Source: Flavobacteriales bacterium
GTDB taxonomy: Bacteria > Bacteroidota > Bacteroidia > Flavobacteriales_D > Sanyastnellaceae
Reading direction: 5' to 3'
Assembly: GCA_028823145.1 (NCBI GenBank)
Contig: JAPKCA010000007.1
Location: 1 to 41,839, forward strand
Length of the DNA stretch: 41,839 nt
Within the stretch, counting starts at the first letter, position 1; each line of letters opens with the position of its first letter. A program made the position numbers and the translations under genes. This document shows positions 19,914 to 29,182 of this stretch, one piece after another. Below the pieces are notes generated by a model. It was given only the letters and a program-made list of their open reading frames with translations, made no database searches and was not told where the DNA came from.

Positions 19914-21054
19914 CGCACCTCGTCAGAAAATCGTTCTTGCCGTCGATTGGTTCACTCCGGCATTCCGTGCAGGCGGGCCGATCAGGAGCACCTCCAATTT
20001 GGTCGAATTGCTCGTCGAGTCCTACGACGTGTGGGTGGTCTGCGGAGCGTTCGACTTGGGCATGGAGGAACCATTGGACATTCCGGTCAATGCATGGCAA
20101 ACCCTCCAGTATGAAAAGGGTTCAGCGAAAATCATGTATTGGACCCGTGACCGATGGAATAGCCAGCAGTGGCAGAGGGTTTTTCAGGAAATACGCCCTG
20201 ATTGGCTCCACCTCAACAGCATGTTTTCCAAGTCATTTACCTTGACCCCTCTGCGTGTTGCTCGGAAATTTCCAAGGATGAAAGTGGCATTGGCCCCTCG
20301 AGGGATGCTCGGCACAGCGGCCTTGTCGATCAAGCCATTGAAAAAACGCATGTTTTTGTCATATGCACGGGCAGTCAATTTGTTTCGCGATGTTCGATGG
20401 CATGCGTCTACAGAGCTGGAACGGAAAGAAATTCTCGGTCAATTGATAGGGACAGATATTCAAGTTGCTCAAAATCTATCTACTCGTCCACCAATGGAGG
20501 TTGCCAGACGATCTTCAGCGCGATGGAACATTGCGGTTGTCGGAAGAATACACCGGGTCAAAAACCTGGAATTCGGGTTGTCCGCATTGCTCCAAATCCC
20601 TTCAAGCCGCCCTATATCACTGACGTTCATTGGCCCCATCGAGGATGAGAATTACCGCTCGGAATTGGAGTTGTTGGGCGGGGCCCAAGCGGAAATTGAG
20701 GTGCATTTTGCGGGAGGTGTCGAGCCGACCAAATTGGGAATGTATCTAGATGCGGCTCATTATCTGCTATCGCCCACCACCCAAGAGAACTTTGGACACT
20801 CCATTGTCGAGGCTTGGGCTCACGGCTGTCCGGTGCTCATCAGCGACCGCACTCCATGGCTTGATTTAGAGGCGAAAGGGATCGGATGGGATTGGCCTTT
20901 GGAAAAGTCGACATGGGAGAAGGGACTGACAGAGGCCTTTAATTTGTCACACGAAGAGTGGGAATTAAAATCCAAAGCAGCCCGGAAGTATTTTGACGAG
21001 CACGTTCGAAACGACGATGCTGAAGAAGCGAACCTCAAACTGTTTTCATCATGA
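19900..21054 (+). CDS. GT4-like glycosyltransferase
   Basis: 'IVLAVDWFTPAFRAGGPIRSTSNLVELL', 'NIAVVGRIHRVKNLEFGLSAL', 'LLSPTTQENFGHSIVEAWAHGCPVLISDRTPW'. Start trimmed to ATG at 19900, overlapping the asnB stop by 14 nt. Confidence 0.9.
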   Translation: MASNNAPRQKIVLAVDWFTPAFRAGGPIRSTSNLVELLVESYDVWVVCGAFDLGMEEPLDIPVNAWQTLQYEKGSAKIMYWTRDRWNSQQWQRVFQEIRPDWLHLNSMFSKSFTLTPLRVARKFPRMKVALAPRGMLGTAALSIKPLKKRMFLSYARAVNLFRDVRWHASTELERKEILGQLIGTDIQVAQNLSTRPPMEVARRSSARWNIAVVGRIHRVKNLEFGLSALLQIPSSRPISLTFIGPIEDENYRSELELLGGAQAEIEVHFAGGVEPTKLGMYLDAAHYLLSPTTQENFGHSIVEAWAHGCPVLISDRTPWLDLEAKGIGWDWPLEKSTWEKGLTEAFNLSHEEWELKSKAARKYFDEHVRNDDAEEANLKLFSS

Positions 21055-22001
21055 ACCGGATCAAGGAGCTTTTTGGAATCGAGTGGCCCATCATTCAGGC
21101 AGGCATGATTTGGTGCAGCGGTTGGGAGTTGGCGAGCGCGGTTTCCAATGCAGGAGGATTGGGCATCATTGGAGCAGGGTCCATGTATCCAGAAGTGCTC
21201 AGGGACCAAATTCTGAAATGCCAGGCTGCGACGAATCGCCCATTTGCCGTGAATATCCCCTTACTTTATCCTTCGATTGAAGACCATATAGCGACAATCC
21301 AAGAGCTGGGCGTTCCCATTGTGTTCACCAGCGCCGGCAACCCAAAGTCATGGACCAAATTGCTGCAAGCCAAGGGAATTAAGGTGGTGCACGTCGTGAG
21401 TAGTGTCAAATTTGCCTTGAAGGCGGAACAAGCAGGGGTAGAGGCCATCGTGGCGGAAGGGTTTGAGGCCGGGGGGCACAATGGGCGAGAAGAGACCACA
21501 ACATTGTGCCTTGTCCCTTCTGTGGTCGATGCGGTTCAAATCCCTGTAATCGCTGCTGGGGGAATCCATGACGCTCGATCTGCACTGGCGGCATTTGCCC
21601 TGGGAGCTGAAGCAGTTCAGATCGGGAGCCGATTTGTGGCAACACCCGAATCGTCAGCGCACCAAGCGTTCAAGCAACGCGTTGTCGAAGCAGAGGAAGG
21701 GGAAACCTTGCTTCGCCTGAAAGAGTTGACCCCGGTTCGTTTGCTAGACAATGATTTTTCTCGAGCCGTAGCTGCGGCGGAGGAGTCGGGGGCCAATCGG
21801 GCAGAATTGGAAATGCTTTTGGGGCGTGGGAGGGCGAAAAAGGGCATGTTTGAGGGCGACCTTCAGGAAGGCGAGTTGGAAATAGGTCAGGTCAGCGGAC
21901 AGATTCGGGAGATCAAACCAGCTGCTGAAATTGTTCAGGAAATTGTTTCGGAATTCCGGACCATGACCAAGGGCATGCAGCAGGATCATTTTCAGTGGTG
22001 A
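21051..22001 (+). CDS. Nitronate monooxygenase / 2-nitropropane dioxygenase family (FabK-like fold)
   Basis: 'IEWPIIQAGMIWCSGWELASAVSNAGGLGIIGAG', 'IVAEGFEAGGHNGREETTTLCLVP', 'VIAAGGIHDARSALAAFALGAEAVQIGSRF'. ATGA overlap with the GT4 gene. Confidence 0.92.
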   Translation: MNRIKELFGIEWPIIQAGMIWCSGWELASAVSNAGGLGIIGAGSMYPEVLRDQILKCQAATNRPFAVNIPLLYPSIEDHIATIQELGVPIVFTSAGNPKSWTKLLQAKGIKVVHVVSSVKFALKAEQAGVEAIVAEGFEAGGHNGREETTTLCLVPSVVDAVQIPVIAAGGIHDARSALAAFALGAEAVQIGSRFVATPESSAHQAFKQRVVEAEEGETLLRLKELTPVRLLDNDFSRAVAAAEESGANRAELEMLLGRGRAKKGMFEGDLQEGELEIGQVSGQIREIKPAAEIVQEIVSEFRTMTKGMQQDHFQW

Positions 22002-22405
22002 ATTATTCCGACACAAGGATTTTGTTTTTTGATGGAGATTGCGGTTTGTGCAATCGGGCTGTGCAATGGTCATTGAATTGGGGACAATCAGATTCAGCCT
22101 TGCGGTACGCGCCCTTGCAAGGGGCGACATCAAAGAAGCTACTTGCCCCGAAGTACCGAACCATTCCCTTCGACTCCTTGGTGGTTTGGGATCGGGGAGA
22201 AGTGCTTGTGGAGGAAGTCGCTTTACGGACATTGGCAGCGCACATGCATGGCTGGAAGGGAAAGATGATGCAGTGGATTTGCATGCCCTTATTCGCACCG
22301 ATGACGCGCATCGGCTATCGCCTAGTCGTGCGGCACAGAAGCCGATTTTCGTTGCGATCTTGTGATTGGAACGCCATCCCGGAAAGGGGGCGATTCCTCC
22401 CCTGA
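21995..22405 (+). CDS. DCC-family (DUF393) thiol-disulfide oxidoreductase-like protein
   Basis: 'ILFFDGDCGLCNRAVQWSL' DCC/CxxC signature and 'ALRYAPLQG'. Probable GTG start overlapping the upstream stop. Confidence 0.88.
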   Translation: MVNYSDTRILFFDGDCGLCNRAVQWSLNWGQSDSALRYAPLQGATSKKLLAPKYRTIPFDSLVVWDRGEVLVEEVALRTLAAHMHGWKGKMMQWICMPLFAPMTRIGYRLVVRHRSRFSLRSCDWNAIPERGRFLP

Positions 22406-22413
22406 GACCCCAT

Positions 22414-24237
22414 TCACTCCTTCGGTGAAGATGACTGGAAGAAATCCAGGATTTTTTTGACCACACCGGTATTCACGACGACTTTCAATTCTTCTTGAGT
22501 CGCTTTGCGAATGGCCGCAACTGTTTTGAAATGCGATAAAAGTTTGTGCCGAGTTGCGGGGCCAACCCCGGGAATGTCATCGAGCTCAGAGCGCAAGGCC
22601 GCTTTGCTTCTGAGATTCCGATGATGTGCAAGGGAAAATCGGTGGGCTTCGTTCCGCAATTGCTGGATCAATTTTAACGTCGAAGAACGCTTATCGATAT
22701 ACAGCGGCAGACTGTCTCCGGGATAGAAGATCTCCTCCAACCGTTTGGCAATACCAATGATGGCAATTTCTCCTCGCAATCCCAATTCTTCAAGCGCTTC
22801 AAGCGCATGGGAAAGCTGGCCTTTCCCTCCGTCGATAATGATCAATTGCGGCATTGACTCATCGTGCTCCTTTAAGTGCTTGTACCTCCGATAAACCACC
22901 TCGCGCATTGAGGCAAAGTCATCCGGGCCCACAACGGTTTTGATATTGAATTTGCGGTAATCATCCTTGGCCGGCTTACCGTTTTTAAAGACGACGCAAG
23001 CGGAAGCCGGATGGGTCCCTTGGATGTTGCTGTTGTCGAAACACTCGATATGGATGGGGAGGGATGTTAATCGCAAGTCTTCTTGTGCGGTCTCCAACAA
23101 CCGGATAACGGCGGCCTCTGGATTTGTTTGCTCGAGGTGCTTTTGCCGATCACGCATGTAGAATTTGGCATTGCGCTCAGACAATTGGACCAACCGGTGT
23201 TTGTCCCCGCGCTGTGGGACATGCCAAGTGACATTGGGAAGGGCCAAGTCGACGGGGAATGGCGTGAAAATGGTCTTCGATTCGCTTTGGAATCGGTCGC
23301 GCATCTGAACGATGGCAGCTTCTAAAACTTCGCGGTTTTCTTCCCCCAATTTGCGTTTGACTTCCGCCGTGTGCCCCTGCATCACAGAGCCGTTTTGAAC
23401 CTTTAAAAAATTGACATATGCGCATCGGGCATCTTGCACAATGCTGAATACATCAACATCGGTGATGGTCGGATGAACGATGGTGTTCTTGGCTTGAAAT
23501 TTCTTAACCGATTGCATGCGGCGTTTGAAACGATCGGCGTCTTCAAACCGAAAATCACCCGCAGCAACCTGCATCTGCTGTTCTAGCAGCTTCACCACTT
23601 TCGTTAGGTTGCCCTTGAGTAAAAACCGAATGGCCGCGATGCTTTCTTCATAATCAGCCGTCGTTTGATGGCCCGCACAAGGACCCAGACAATTGCCGAT
23701 GTGGTATTCGAGGCACACACGAAACTTTCCTCCTTGGATGTTTTCATCAGTCAAAGACAATGCACATGTTCGAATGGGGTACAGCTTGCGGCACAACTCC
23801 AACACCGTGTGCATCGTTTTGACACTTGGAAAAGGCCCAAAGTATTCGCTACCATCCTTGATCAATTGTCGGGTGGCAAAGACCCTCGGAAAGGGCTCTT
23901 TTTTAATGACAATGAAGGGATAGGTCTTGTCGTCCTTGAGAAGAATATTGTAAAACGGCTTGTGCTCCTTGATCAAGCTGTTTTCCAAAAGCAAAGCATC
24001 TGACTCAGTCGACGTTACAAGCCACTGGATGTCCGTGATTTTCGAAACGAGCAACCGAGTTTTACCATTCTCATGAAGTTGTTTGGAGAAGTAGCTCGTC
24101 ACCCGCTTTTTCAGGTCCTTGGCTTTACCGACATACAACAACCGCCCATTGACGTCAAAATGCTGGTACACCCCGGGTTGATGGGGCAAGCGTTTTAAGA
24201 TTTGATCTATGTGTTTTGTGCGAGGCATCGATTGCAC
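22414..24237 (-). CDS. uvrC: Excinuclease ABC subunit C
   Basis: N-terminal GIY-YIG 'LPHQPGVYQHFDVNGRLLYVGKAKDLKKRVTSYF', 'RVCLEYHIGNCLGPCAG', 'IECFDNSNIQGTHPASACVVF', C-terminal HhH 'LDDIPGVGPATRHKLLSHF'. Start may be 24228. Confidence 0.97.
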   Translation of the reverse strand: MQSMPRTKHIDQILKRLPHQPGVYQHFDVNGRLLYVGKAKDLKKRVTSYFSKQLHENGKTRLLVSKITDIQWLVTSTESDALLLENSLIKEHKPFYNILLKDDKTYPFIVIKKEPFPRVFATRQLIKDGSEYFGPFPSVKTMHTVLELCRKLYPIRTCALSLTDENIQGGKFRVCLEYHIGNCLGPCAGHQTTADYEESIAAIRFLLKGNLTKVVKLLEQQMQVAAGDFRFEDADRFKRRMQSVKKFQAKNTIVHPTITDVDVFSIVQDARCAYVNFLKVQNGSVMQGHTAEVKRKLGEENREVLEAAIVQMRDRFQSESKTIFTPFPVDLALPNVTWHVPQRGDKHRLVQLSERNAKFYMRDRQKHLEQTNPEAAVIRLLETAQEDLRLTSLPIHIECFDNSNIQGTHPASACVVFKNGKPAKDDYRKFNIKTVVGPDDFASMREVVYRRYKHLKEHDESMPQLIIIDGGKGQLSHALEALEELGLRGEIAIIGIAKRLEEIFYPGDSLPLYIDKRSSTLKLIQQLRNEAHRFSLAHHRNLRSKAALRSELDDIPGVGPATRHKLLSHFKTVAAIRKATQEELKVVVNTGVVKKILDFFQSSSPKE

Positions 24238-24272
24238 GAATTTCGGGCGGATTCCCCAACTAAATTCGCTTC

Positions 24273-25295
24273 ATGGAATTCATCACGGGGGGAACAGGAT
24301 TGGTGGGCCGGCATTTGGTCTGGCAACTATTGAAAGACGAGCGGCCTGTGCGTTTGTTGTGCCGCCCTCAAACAGACCGTTCATCACTTCATACATTCTT
24401 AGAATCGAAAGGAGTGAACACGACCGGGTTGAATTGGATGGAGGGGAATATCCAGGATTCAGATTTTATGGAAGAGGCCCTGACGGGCTGTACGCGCGTT
24501 TACCATGTCGCCGCAGTGGTTTCGTTTCACCCAAAGGACAAGGAGCTCATGAAGCGAACCAATTGGTTTGCGACAGCGACATTGGTGAATGCGATGTTGC
24601 ATACTGGGGTAACTGAACTGGTGCATGTAAGTTCAGTAGCTGCTTTGGGAAGAACCGAAGGCCAACCGATTCATGAGGACACGCCTTTTGAAGATGGGCC
24701 AAATGTCTCAGCGTATGCTCAAAGCAAATTTGATGCGGAATTGGAAGTGTGGAGAGGGCAAGAAGAAGGCCTGAACGTATTGACGGTAAACCCATCAGTC
24801 ATTCTGGGGGAAGGAAACTTTCATCGCAGTTCGTCCGTGTTGTTTAAACTCGTCCACCGAGGATTGAAGTGGTATCCGACAGGGTCCAATGGATTTGTGT
24901 CTGCTCATGACGTGGCGCGGGCTTGTGTTTTGTTGTCTGACCACGGCTGTTGGGGGAGTCGATACCTTTTGAATACGGAAGACATGTCCTACCAAGTCTT
25001 GTTCTCCGGCATAGCAAAAGCCATGGGTGTAGACCCGCCTCATCGGCCAATTCGTTCTTGGATGATGGCATTGGCTTGGCGTTTGGGCACGATTTGGGAA
25101 ACCATTTCAGGTAAAAAATCCAATCTTACGAGAGAAAGTATTTCAAATACGCACAGCGATCATAGCTATGCTTCGAATCGATTGCAGAGGCATTTAGCGG
25201 AAAAGGGACTGGAGTGGTCCTACCAACCGATGATCGAAACAATCGAGGAAACGGCGAAAGCTTGCTTAAAAGCCTTGGGGCCGATTCAACGCTGA
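24273..25295 (+). CDS. NAD(P)-dependent epimerase/dehydratase (extended SDR)
   Basis: 'ITGGTGLVGRHLVWQLL', 'VYHVAAVVSF', 'VHVSSVAALGR', 'YAQSKFDAELEVW'. Confidence 0.93.
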   Translation: MEFITGGTGLVGRHLVWQLLKDERPVRLLCRPQTDRSSLHTFLESKGVNTTGLNWMEGNIQDSDFMEEALTGCTRVYHVAAVVSFHPKDKELMKRTNWFATATLVNAMLHTGVTELVHVSSVAALGRTEGQPIHEDTPFEDGPNVSAYAQSKFDAELEVWRGQEEGLNVLTVNPSVILGEGNFHRSSSVLFKLVHRGLKWYPTGSNGFVSAHDVARACVLLSDHGCWGSRYLLNTEDMSYQVLFSGIAKAMGVDPPHRPIRSWMMALAWRLGTIWETISGKKSNLTRESISNTHSDHSYASNRLQRHLAEKGLEWSYQPMIETIEETAKACLKALGPIQR

Positions 25296-25669
25296 CGGTC
25301 CAACGTTTCTTGTTTTACGGACTCTCGTTCTAGAATGGTTAGGGCTTCAGCGGCTTCTTGCAAGAGATGATCCATCTCTTCTGGATGCTGGTACCACCAG
25401 GAATAGCTAGATAAAAAACGGCCCTCAGAAACGTTGAATCGATTGAAAAGCTCGGCATAGTGGCTGACAAGGATGGATTCTTGGTCATCCGTTCGCAACA
25501 ATCGTTGTTTTGCGACACCTTCAATCAATTGAACCTCGGTAAGCATCCATAAAAAAGTGTCACGTTGAATTACCTCATCTGGAACGTGAACAGAATGACT
25601 CTTGGGGGTGCCGCAGTTTTGAAAAACCAGCACGCCCATCAGCAGGGAAATCCAAGCAGCTTTTTTCAT
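25286..25669 (-). CDS. DUF4296-family lipoprotein
   Basis: Lipobox 'LVFQNCGTPK', then 'LTEVQLIEGVAKQRLL' and 'YAELFNRFNVSEGRFLSSYSWWYQHPEEMDHLLQEAAEAL'. Downstream of pyrC with ATGA overlap. Confidence 0.82.
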   Translation of the reverse strand: MKKAAWISLLMGVLVFQNCGTPKSHSVHVPDEVIQRDTFLWMLTEVQLIEGVAKQRLLRTDDQESILVSHYAELFNRFNVSEGRFLSSYSWWYQHPEEMDHLLQEAAEALTILERESVKQETLDRQR

Positions 25670-27027
25670 CGTTCAAAAGTCAAGCGTTGACCAGCATGGT
25701 TTCCGGTGGTGGTAGAGACGCGTTGTCCATCGTAAACATGGACACCATTCACCCATGTGCCAGCGACACGGGAGCGAAAGGAAACGCCCTCAAAGGGAGA
25801 CCACTGGCATTTGTAGAGCAACCCCTCTCGGCTCACGGTCCACTTGGCGTCGGGTTGTACCAGCACCAAGTCCGCCTGATATCCTGGCCGGATGTATCCG
25901 CGACGGCTAATTTCAAATGCTGTGGCTACGCGGTGCGACATGAGGTTTGCGACATCATGCACCTGCAAAACGCCTTGGTGAACCAATTCCAGCATGGCAA
26001 CAAGGGCGTGTTGTACCAATGGGCCACCGGAAGGCGCATGGAAGTACGACTGTTGTTTTTCTTCAAGCGTGTGGGGCGCGTGATCCGTGGCGACTACGTC
26101 AATCCGCCCATCGAGGATTCCCGCACGGATTTCAGTTCGGTCGTTTAAGGTCTTGACGGCGGGATTCCATTTGATGAATGTTCCACGCTCTTCATAATCG
26201 GTATCGGTGAACCAAAGGTGATGGATGCAGGCTTCCGCAGTAATTCGTTTTTCCTCCGTCGGAATATCATTCCGAAATAAACTCACTTCCTTTGCGCTGG
26301 AGATGTGCAATATATGCAGCCTCGTATTCCATTTTTCGGCGAGTTCTACCGCCAAGGATGAAGAGCGATAGCATGCCTCTTCACTTCGGATAATGGGGTG
26401 CTGACTCATTGGAACTGCCGCTCCATAGCGTTGTTTGGCAGTGTCGATGTTGGCACGAATGGTAGCCTCGTCTTCGCAATGGGTAGCCACAATCGTTGGA
26501 CTTTCCTTGAACAGCCCCTCCAATACCGCACGGTTGTCGACGAGCATGTTTCCTGTTGACGACCCCATAAAGATCTTGATCCCGCACACCCGCTTGGGGT
26601 CGGTCCGCAAAACGTCATTCAAATTATCATTGGAAGCCCCCATGAAAAAGGAGTAATTCACAGCACTCACTTCTGCCGCACGCTCGTATTTATCTTCTAG
26701 CAGCTGCTGAGTAAGGGCTAGGGGCTTGGTGTTGGGCATCTCCATGAAAGATGTAATGCCCCCCGCCGCCGCCGCCGCGGATTCCGTTGCTATTTCAGCC
26801 TTGTGAGTTAGCCCGGGTTCCCGAAAATGAACTTGATCATCGATGCATCCCGGCATCAACCACTGATTTCGAGCATCAATCACTTCGGCGCCTTGGGATT
26901 GTGGATGACTGGAAAGATCGCCCCCAACCGCGGCAATGGTTCCATCAGCGGCAATCAAGACATCGCCAACAACCGTCAAACCTTCATTGACGATGATGGC
27001 TTGCTCAAAACGGATAGGGTGTGCCAT
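25666..27027 (-). CDS. pyrC: Dihydroorotase
   Basis: 'WLMPGCIDDQVHFREPGLTHKAEIATESAAAAAGGITSFMEMPNTKP', 'ITAEACIHHLWFTD', 'DVVATDHAPHTLEEK'. Confidence 0.94.
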   Translation of the reverse strand: MAHPIRFEQAIIVNEGLTVVGDVLIAADGTIAAVGGDLSSHPQSQGAEVIDARNQWLMPGCIDDQVHFREPGLTHKAEIATESAAAAAGGITSFMEMPNTKPLALTQQLLEDKYERAAEVSAVNYSFFMGASNDNLNDVLRTDPKRVCGIKIFMGSSTGNMLVDNRAVLEGLFKESPTIVATHCEDEATIRANIDTAKQRYGAAVPMSQHPIIRSEEACYRSSSLAVELAEKWNTRLHILHISSAKEVSLFRNDIPTEEKRITAEACIHHLWFTDTDYEERGTFIKWNPAVKTLNDRTEIRAGILDGRIDVVATDHAPHTLEEKQQSYFHAPSGGPLVQHALVAMLELVHQGVLQVHDVANLMSHRVATAFEISRRGYIRPGYQADLVLVQPDAKWTVSREGLLYKCQWSPFEGVSFRSRVAGTWVNGVHVYDGQRVSTTTGNHAGQRLTFER

Positions 27028-27040
27028 GATTGGGGTTTCT

Positions 27041-27769
27041 TTAGGTGGACGTCGGGTTGGCTTTGACCGCGCGAAATCGCATTTGAATGACGCCTAAGAA
27101 CGCTTCTCTGAAAATACCCATGCTCATTTTGCTGGTACCGAATTCACGGTCACTAAAGGTGATGGGGACCTCTTTAATCCTAAATCCGAGCCTTTTCGCA
27201 TTGTATTTCATCTCAATTTGAAAGGCGTAACCGATGAATTGGATTCGATCCAAATCAATGCGTTGAAGAACCTCTTTCCGGTAACACTTGAAACCAGCAG
27301 TGCTGTCCTTCACTCCGAGCCAAAGAATGGAATTGACATATACAGAAGCCAAATAACTCATTAGAATTCGCCCCAAAGGCCAGTTACTGATCCCTCCGCC
27401 TTTGACATAGCGAGAGCCAACGGCAACGTCAGCTCCCTCGACACACGCTTCCCTCAATCGGATGAGGTCACGGGGGTTGTGTGAGAAGTCGCAATCCATT
27501 TCATAAATCAGACCATAGTCTTTTTCAAGGGCCCATTTAAACCCTGCGATGTAGGCCGTCCCCAAACCCAATTTGCCTGTTCGTTGAAGTAAATGAATCC
27601 GATGGGGATAAGTAGCTTGACTTTCCTTTACAATTCCGGCAGTACCATCGGGCGACCCGTCGTCCACGACCAATACATCGAATGAGGGTTCGAGCGCCAT
27701 GACGGCATCCAACATCCGCTGGATGTTTTCTATTTCATTGTACGTGGGAATGATGACTAAGCTATCCAT
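27041..27769 (-). CDS. Polyprenol monophosphomannose synthase-like GT2 glycosyltransferase
   Basis: 'LVIIPTYNEIENIQRMLDAVMAL...VLVVDDGSPDGTAGIV', 'EMDCDFSHNPRDL', 'VAVGSRYVKGGGISNWPLGR', 'DSTAGFKCYRKEVL'. Confidence 0.94.
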   Translation of the reverse strand: MDSLVIIPTYNEIENIQRMLDAVMALEPSFDVLVVDDGSPDGTAGIVKESQATYPHRIHLLQRTGKLGLGTAYIAGFKWALEKDYGLIYEMDCDFSHNPRDLIRLREACVEGADVAVGSRYVKGGGISNWPLGRILMSYLASVYVNSILWLGVKDSTAGFKCYRKEVLQRIDLDRIQFIGYAFQIEMKYNAKRLGFRIKEVPITFSDREFGTSKMSMGIFREAFLGVIQMRFRAVKANPTST

Positions 27770-27783
27770 ACCAAATCCTTTTT

Positions 27784-28734
27784 TCAGGAGGTCATTCGGA
27801 GCATGTTGATTTCAGCAGGGGTCAAATGCCGCCACGTTCCACGCGGAACGTTCTTTTTCGACAAAGGCCCGAGCATGACCCGGTCTACTTTGAGCACTTT
27901 GTAACCGAAATGTTCAAACATCCTACGGGCAATGCGACTGCGGCTGGACATGATCTGCAACCCAATCTGGTGCCGGTCTTCTCCGACGACTTCGACCTCA
28001 GATGCCTTCACAAATCCTTCGTCCAGAACAAATCCAGCTTTCATAGCTTCCAAATGGGTTGAGTTGAATTTTTCAGCTAGCACAACGTGGTAAAGTCTCT
28101 TCATCCCGCCCCGAGGATCATTGAGCCTCAAAGCCAATGGTTCATCGTTGGTGAAAAACATGAGACCCGTACTTTCACGATCCAACTTATCCAAAGGACG
28201 AATGTCTTCTTTGCAAGCTTTTTGCACGAGTTCCATCACACCTCTTCGTGCTTTAAAATCGGCAGCAGATGTTCCAAACCCCTTGGGCTTGTTGAGAAGG
28301 ACATATCGCTTGGTGTCAGGATGAATCGAATCCCCACCAACTTGTACGTTATCGGTTGGGGCCACTTTATGTCCCATGGAGACGATGATCTCGCCGTTGA
28401 CCATAACAGCACCGGATTCAATCAAAACATCGGCTTCCCGTCGCGAACAAATGCCGGAATTGGAAATGAACCGGTTCAGACGCATTGGTGCGTTGCTGCT
28501 AGGCAATGGTTTTTTGGCGGTGGCCACCCTCTTGGTGCCGCCATACGAACTAGACCTACCCGCTGGACGGCTCCCTTCAGGAGCATCCGGGCCATAGGCT
28601 TTCTTCCCTCCGCTTAATCTGGACGAACCCGTCGAACGAGACGAGGAGGGTTTGCCAGCTTTCTTGGAAGATGAGCTGCTGCTTTTTTTGGCCGTGGAAG
28701 GGGCCCTACGGCCACCTGAAGGAGTTTTCCTCAT
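27784..28734 (-). CDS. RsuA/RluB-family rRNA pseudouridine synthase with basic Ser/Lys-rich N-terminal extension
   Basis: S4-like 'MRLNRFISNSGICSRREADVLIESGAVMVNGEIIVSMGHKV', 'YVLLNKPKGFGTS', 'RPLDKLDRESTGLMFFTNDE'. About 80 aa of low-complexity sequence at the N-terminus. Confidence 0.93.
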   Translation of the reverse strand: MRKTPSGGRRAPSTAKKSSSSSSKKAGKPSSSRSTGSSRLSGGKKAYGPDAPEGSRPAGRSSSYGGTKRVATAKKPLPSSNAPMRLNRFISNSGICSRREADVLIESGAVMVNGEIIVSMGHKVAPTDNVQVGGDSIHPDTKRYVLLNKPKGFGTSAADFKARRGVMELVQKACKEDIRPLDKLDRESTGLMFFTNDEPLALRLNDPRGGMKRLYHVVLAEKFNSTHLEAMKAGFVLDEGFVKASEVEVVGEDRHQIGLQIMSSRSRIARRMFEHFGYKVLKVDRVMLGPLSKKNVPRGTWRHLTPAEINMLRMTS

Positions 28735-28752
28735 GCGGCAAAGATAGCCGCT

Positions 28753-29157
28753 TCACGGCATTGAAATGAATGCATCTGGGATGTGTTGAATTCGCCAACC
28801 TTTGGTGTCGAATTCGATGCATATGATGTCGAATCGGGTGTTGGCCTGAGGTTCTAGACGGCGTTTGAGAAACTGATGTGCAGCCTCGATGATACGCTGT
28901 TGTTTGAAAAGGTCAACAGACGCAAGGGCTTCCTCCAATCCACCGGTTTTACGAACCTTGACTTCGACGAATACCCAGTCTCTTTCGTGTCGGGCTATCA
29001 AATCGATTTCAAGCTTTTGAAAGCGCCAATTGCGTTCAACGATTTGATAACCGTGGTTTTCGAGGTGGCGAGCGGCGATCCCTTCGCCCCATCTCCCTCG
29101 TTCTGTAGAATTTACCGTTCGGACGACGTCTTTTCCTTCAATCATGGAACAAATCAA
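28753..29157 (-). CDS. YraN family protein (UPF0102, endonuclease-like fold)
   Basis: 'GRWGEGIAARHLENHGYQIVERNWRFQKLEIDLIARHERDWVFVEVKVRKT'. Start may be 29145. Confidence 0.92.
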   Translation of the reverse strand: MICSMIEGKDVVRTVNSTERGRWGEGIAARHLENHGYQIVERNWRFQKLEIDLIARHERDWVFVEVKVRKTGGLEEALASVDLFKQQRIIEAAHQFLKRRLEPQANTRFDIICIEFDTKGWRIQHIPDAFISMP

Positions 29158-29182
29158 GGAGTGAACGACCTATTTTCGGCGA

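Noticed and set aside
21744-22466. 240-aa minus-strand ORF spanning NMO, DCC and the uvrC end
   Set aside because: Antisense to three confident genes. Low-quality sequence with many Ser/Arg/Lys and no domain.
26764-26780. GCC-rich trinucleotide repeat in pyrC
   Set aside because: Encodes a short Ala run next to the 'AGGITSF...MPNTKP' segment, as expected in this conserved part of dihydroorotase. No sign of instability beyond codon choice.
28087-28617. 176-aa plus-strand ORF antisense to the pseudouridine synthase
   Set aside because: Shadow of the basic low-complexity coding region, not an independent gene.
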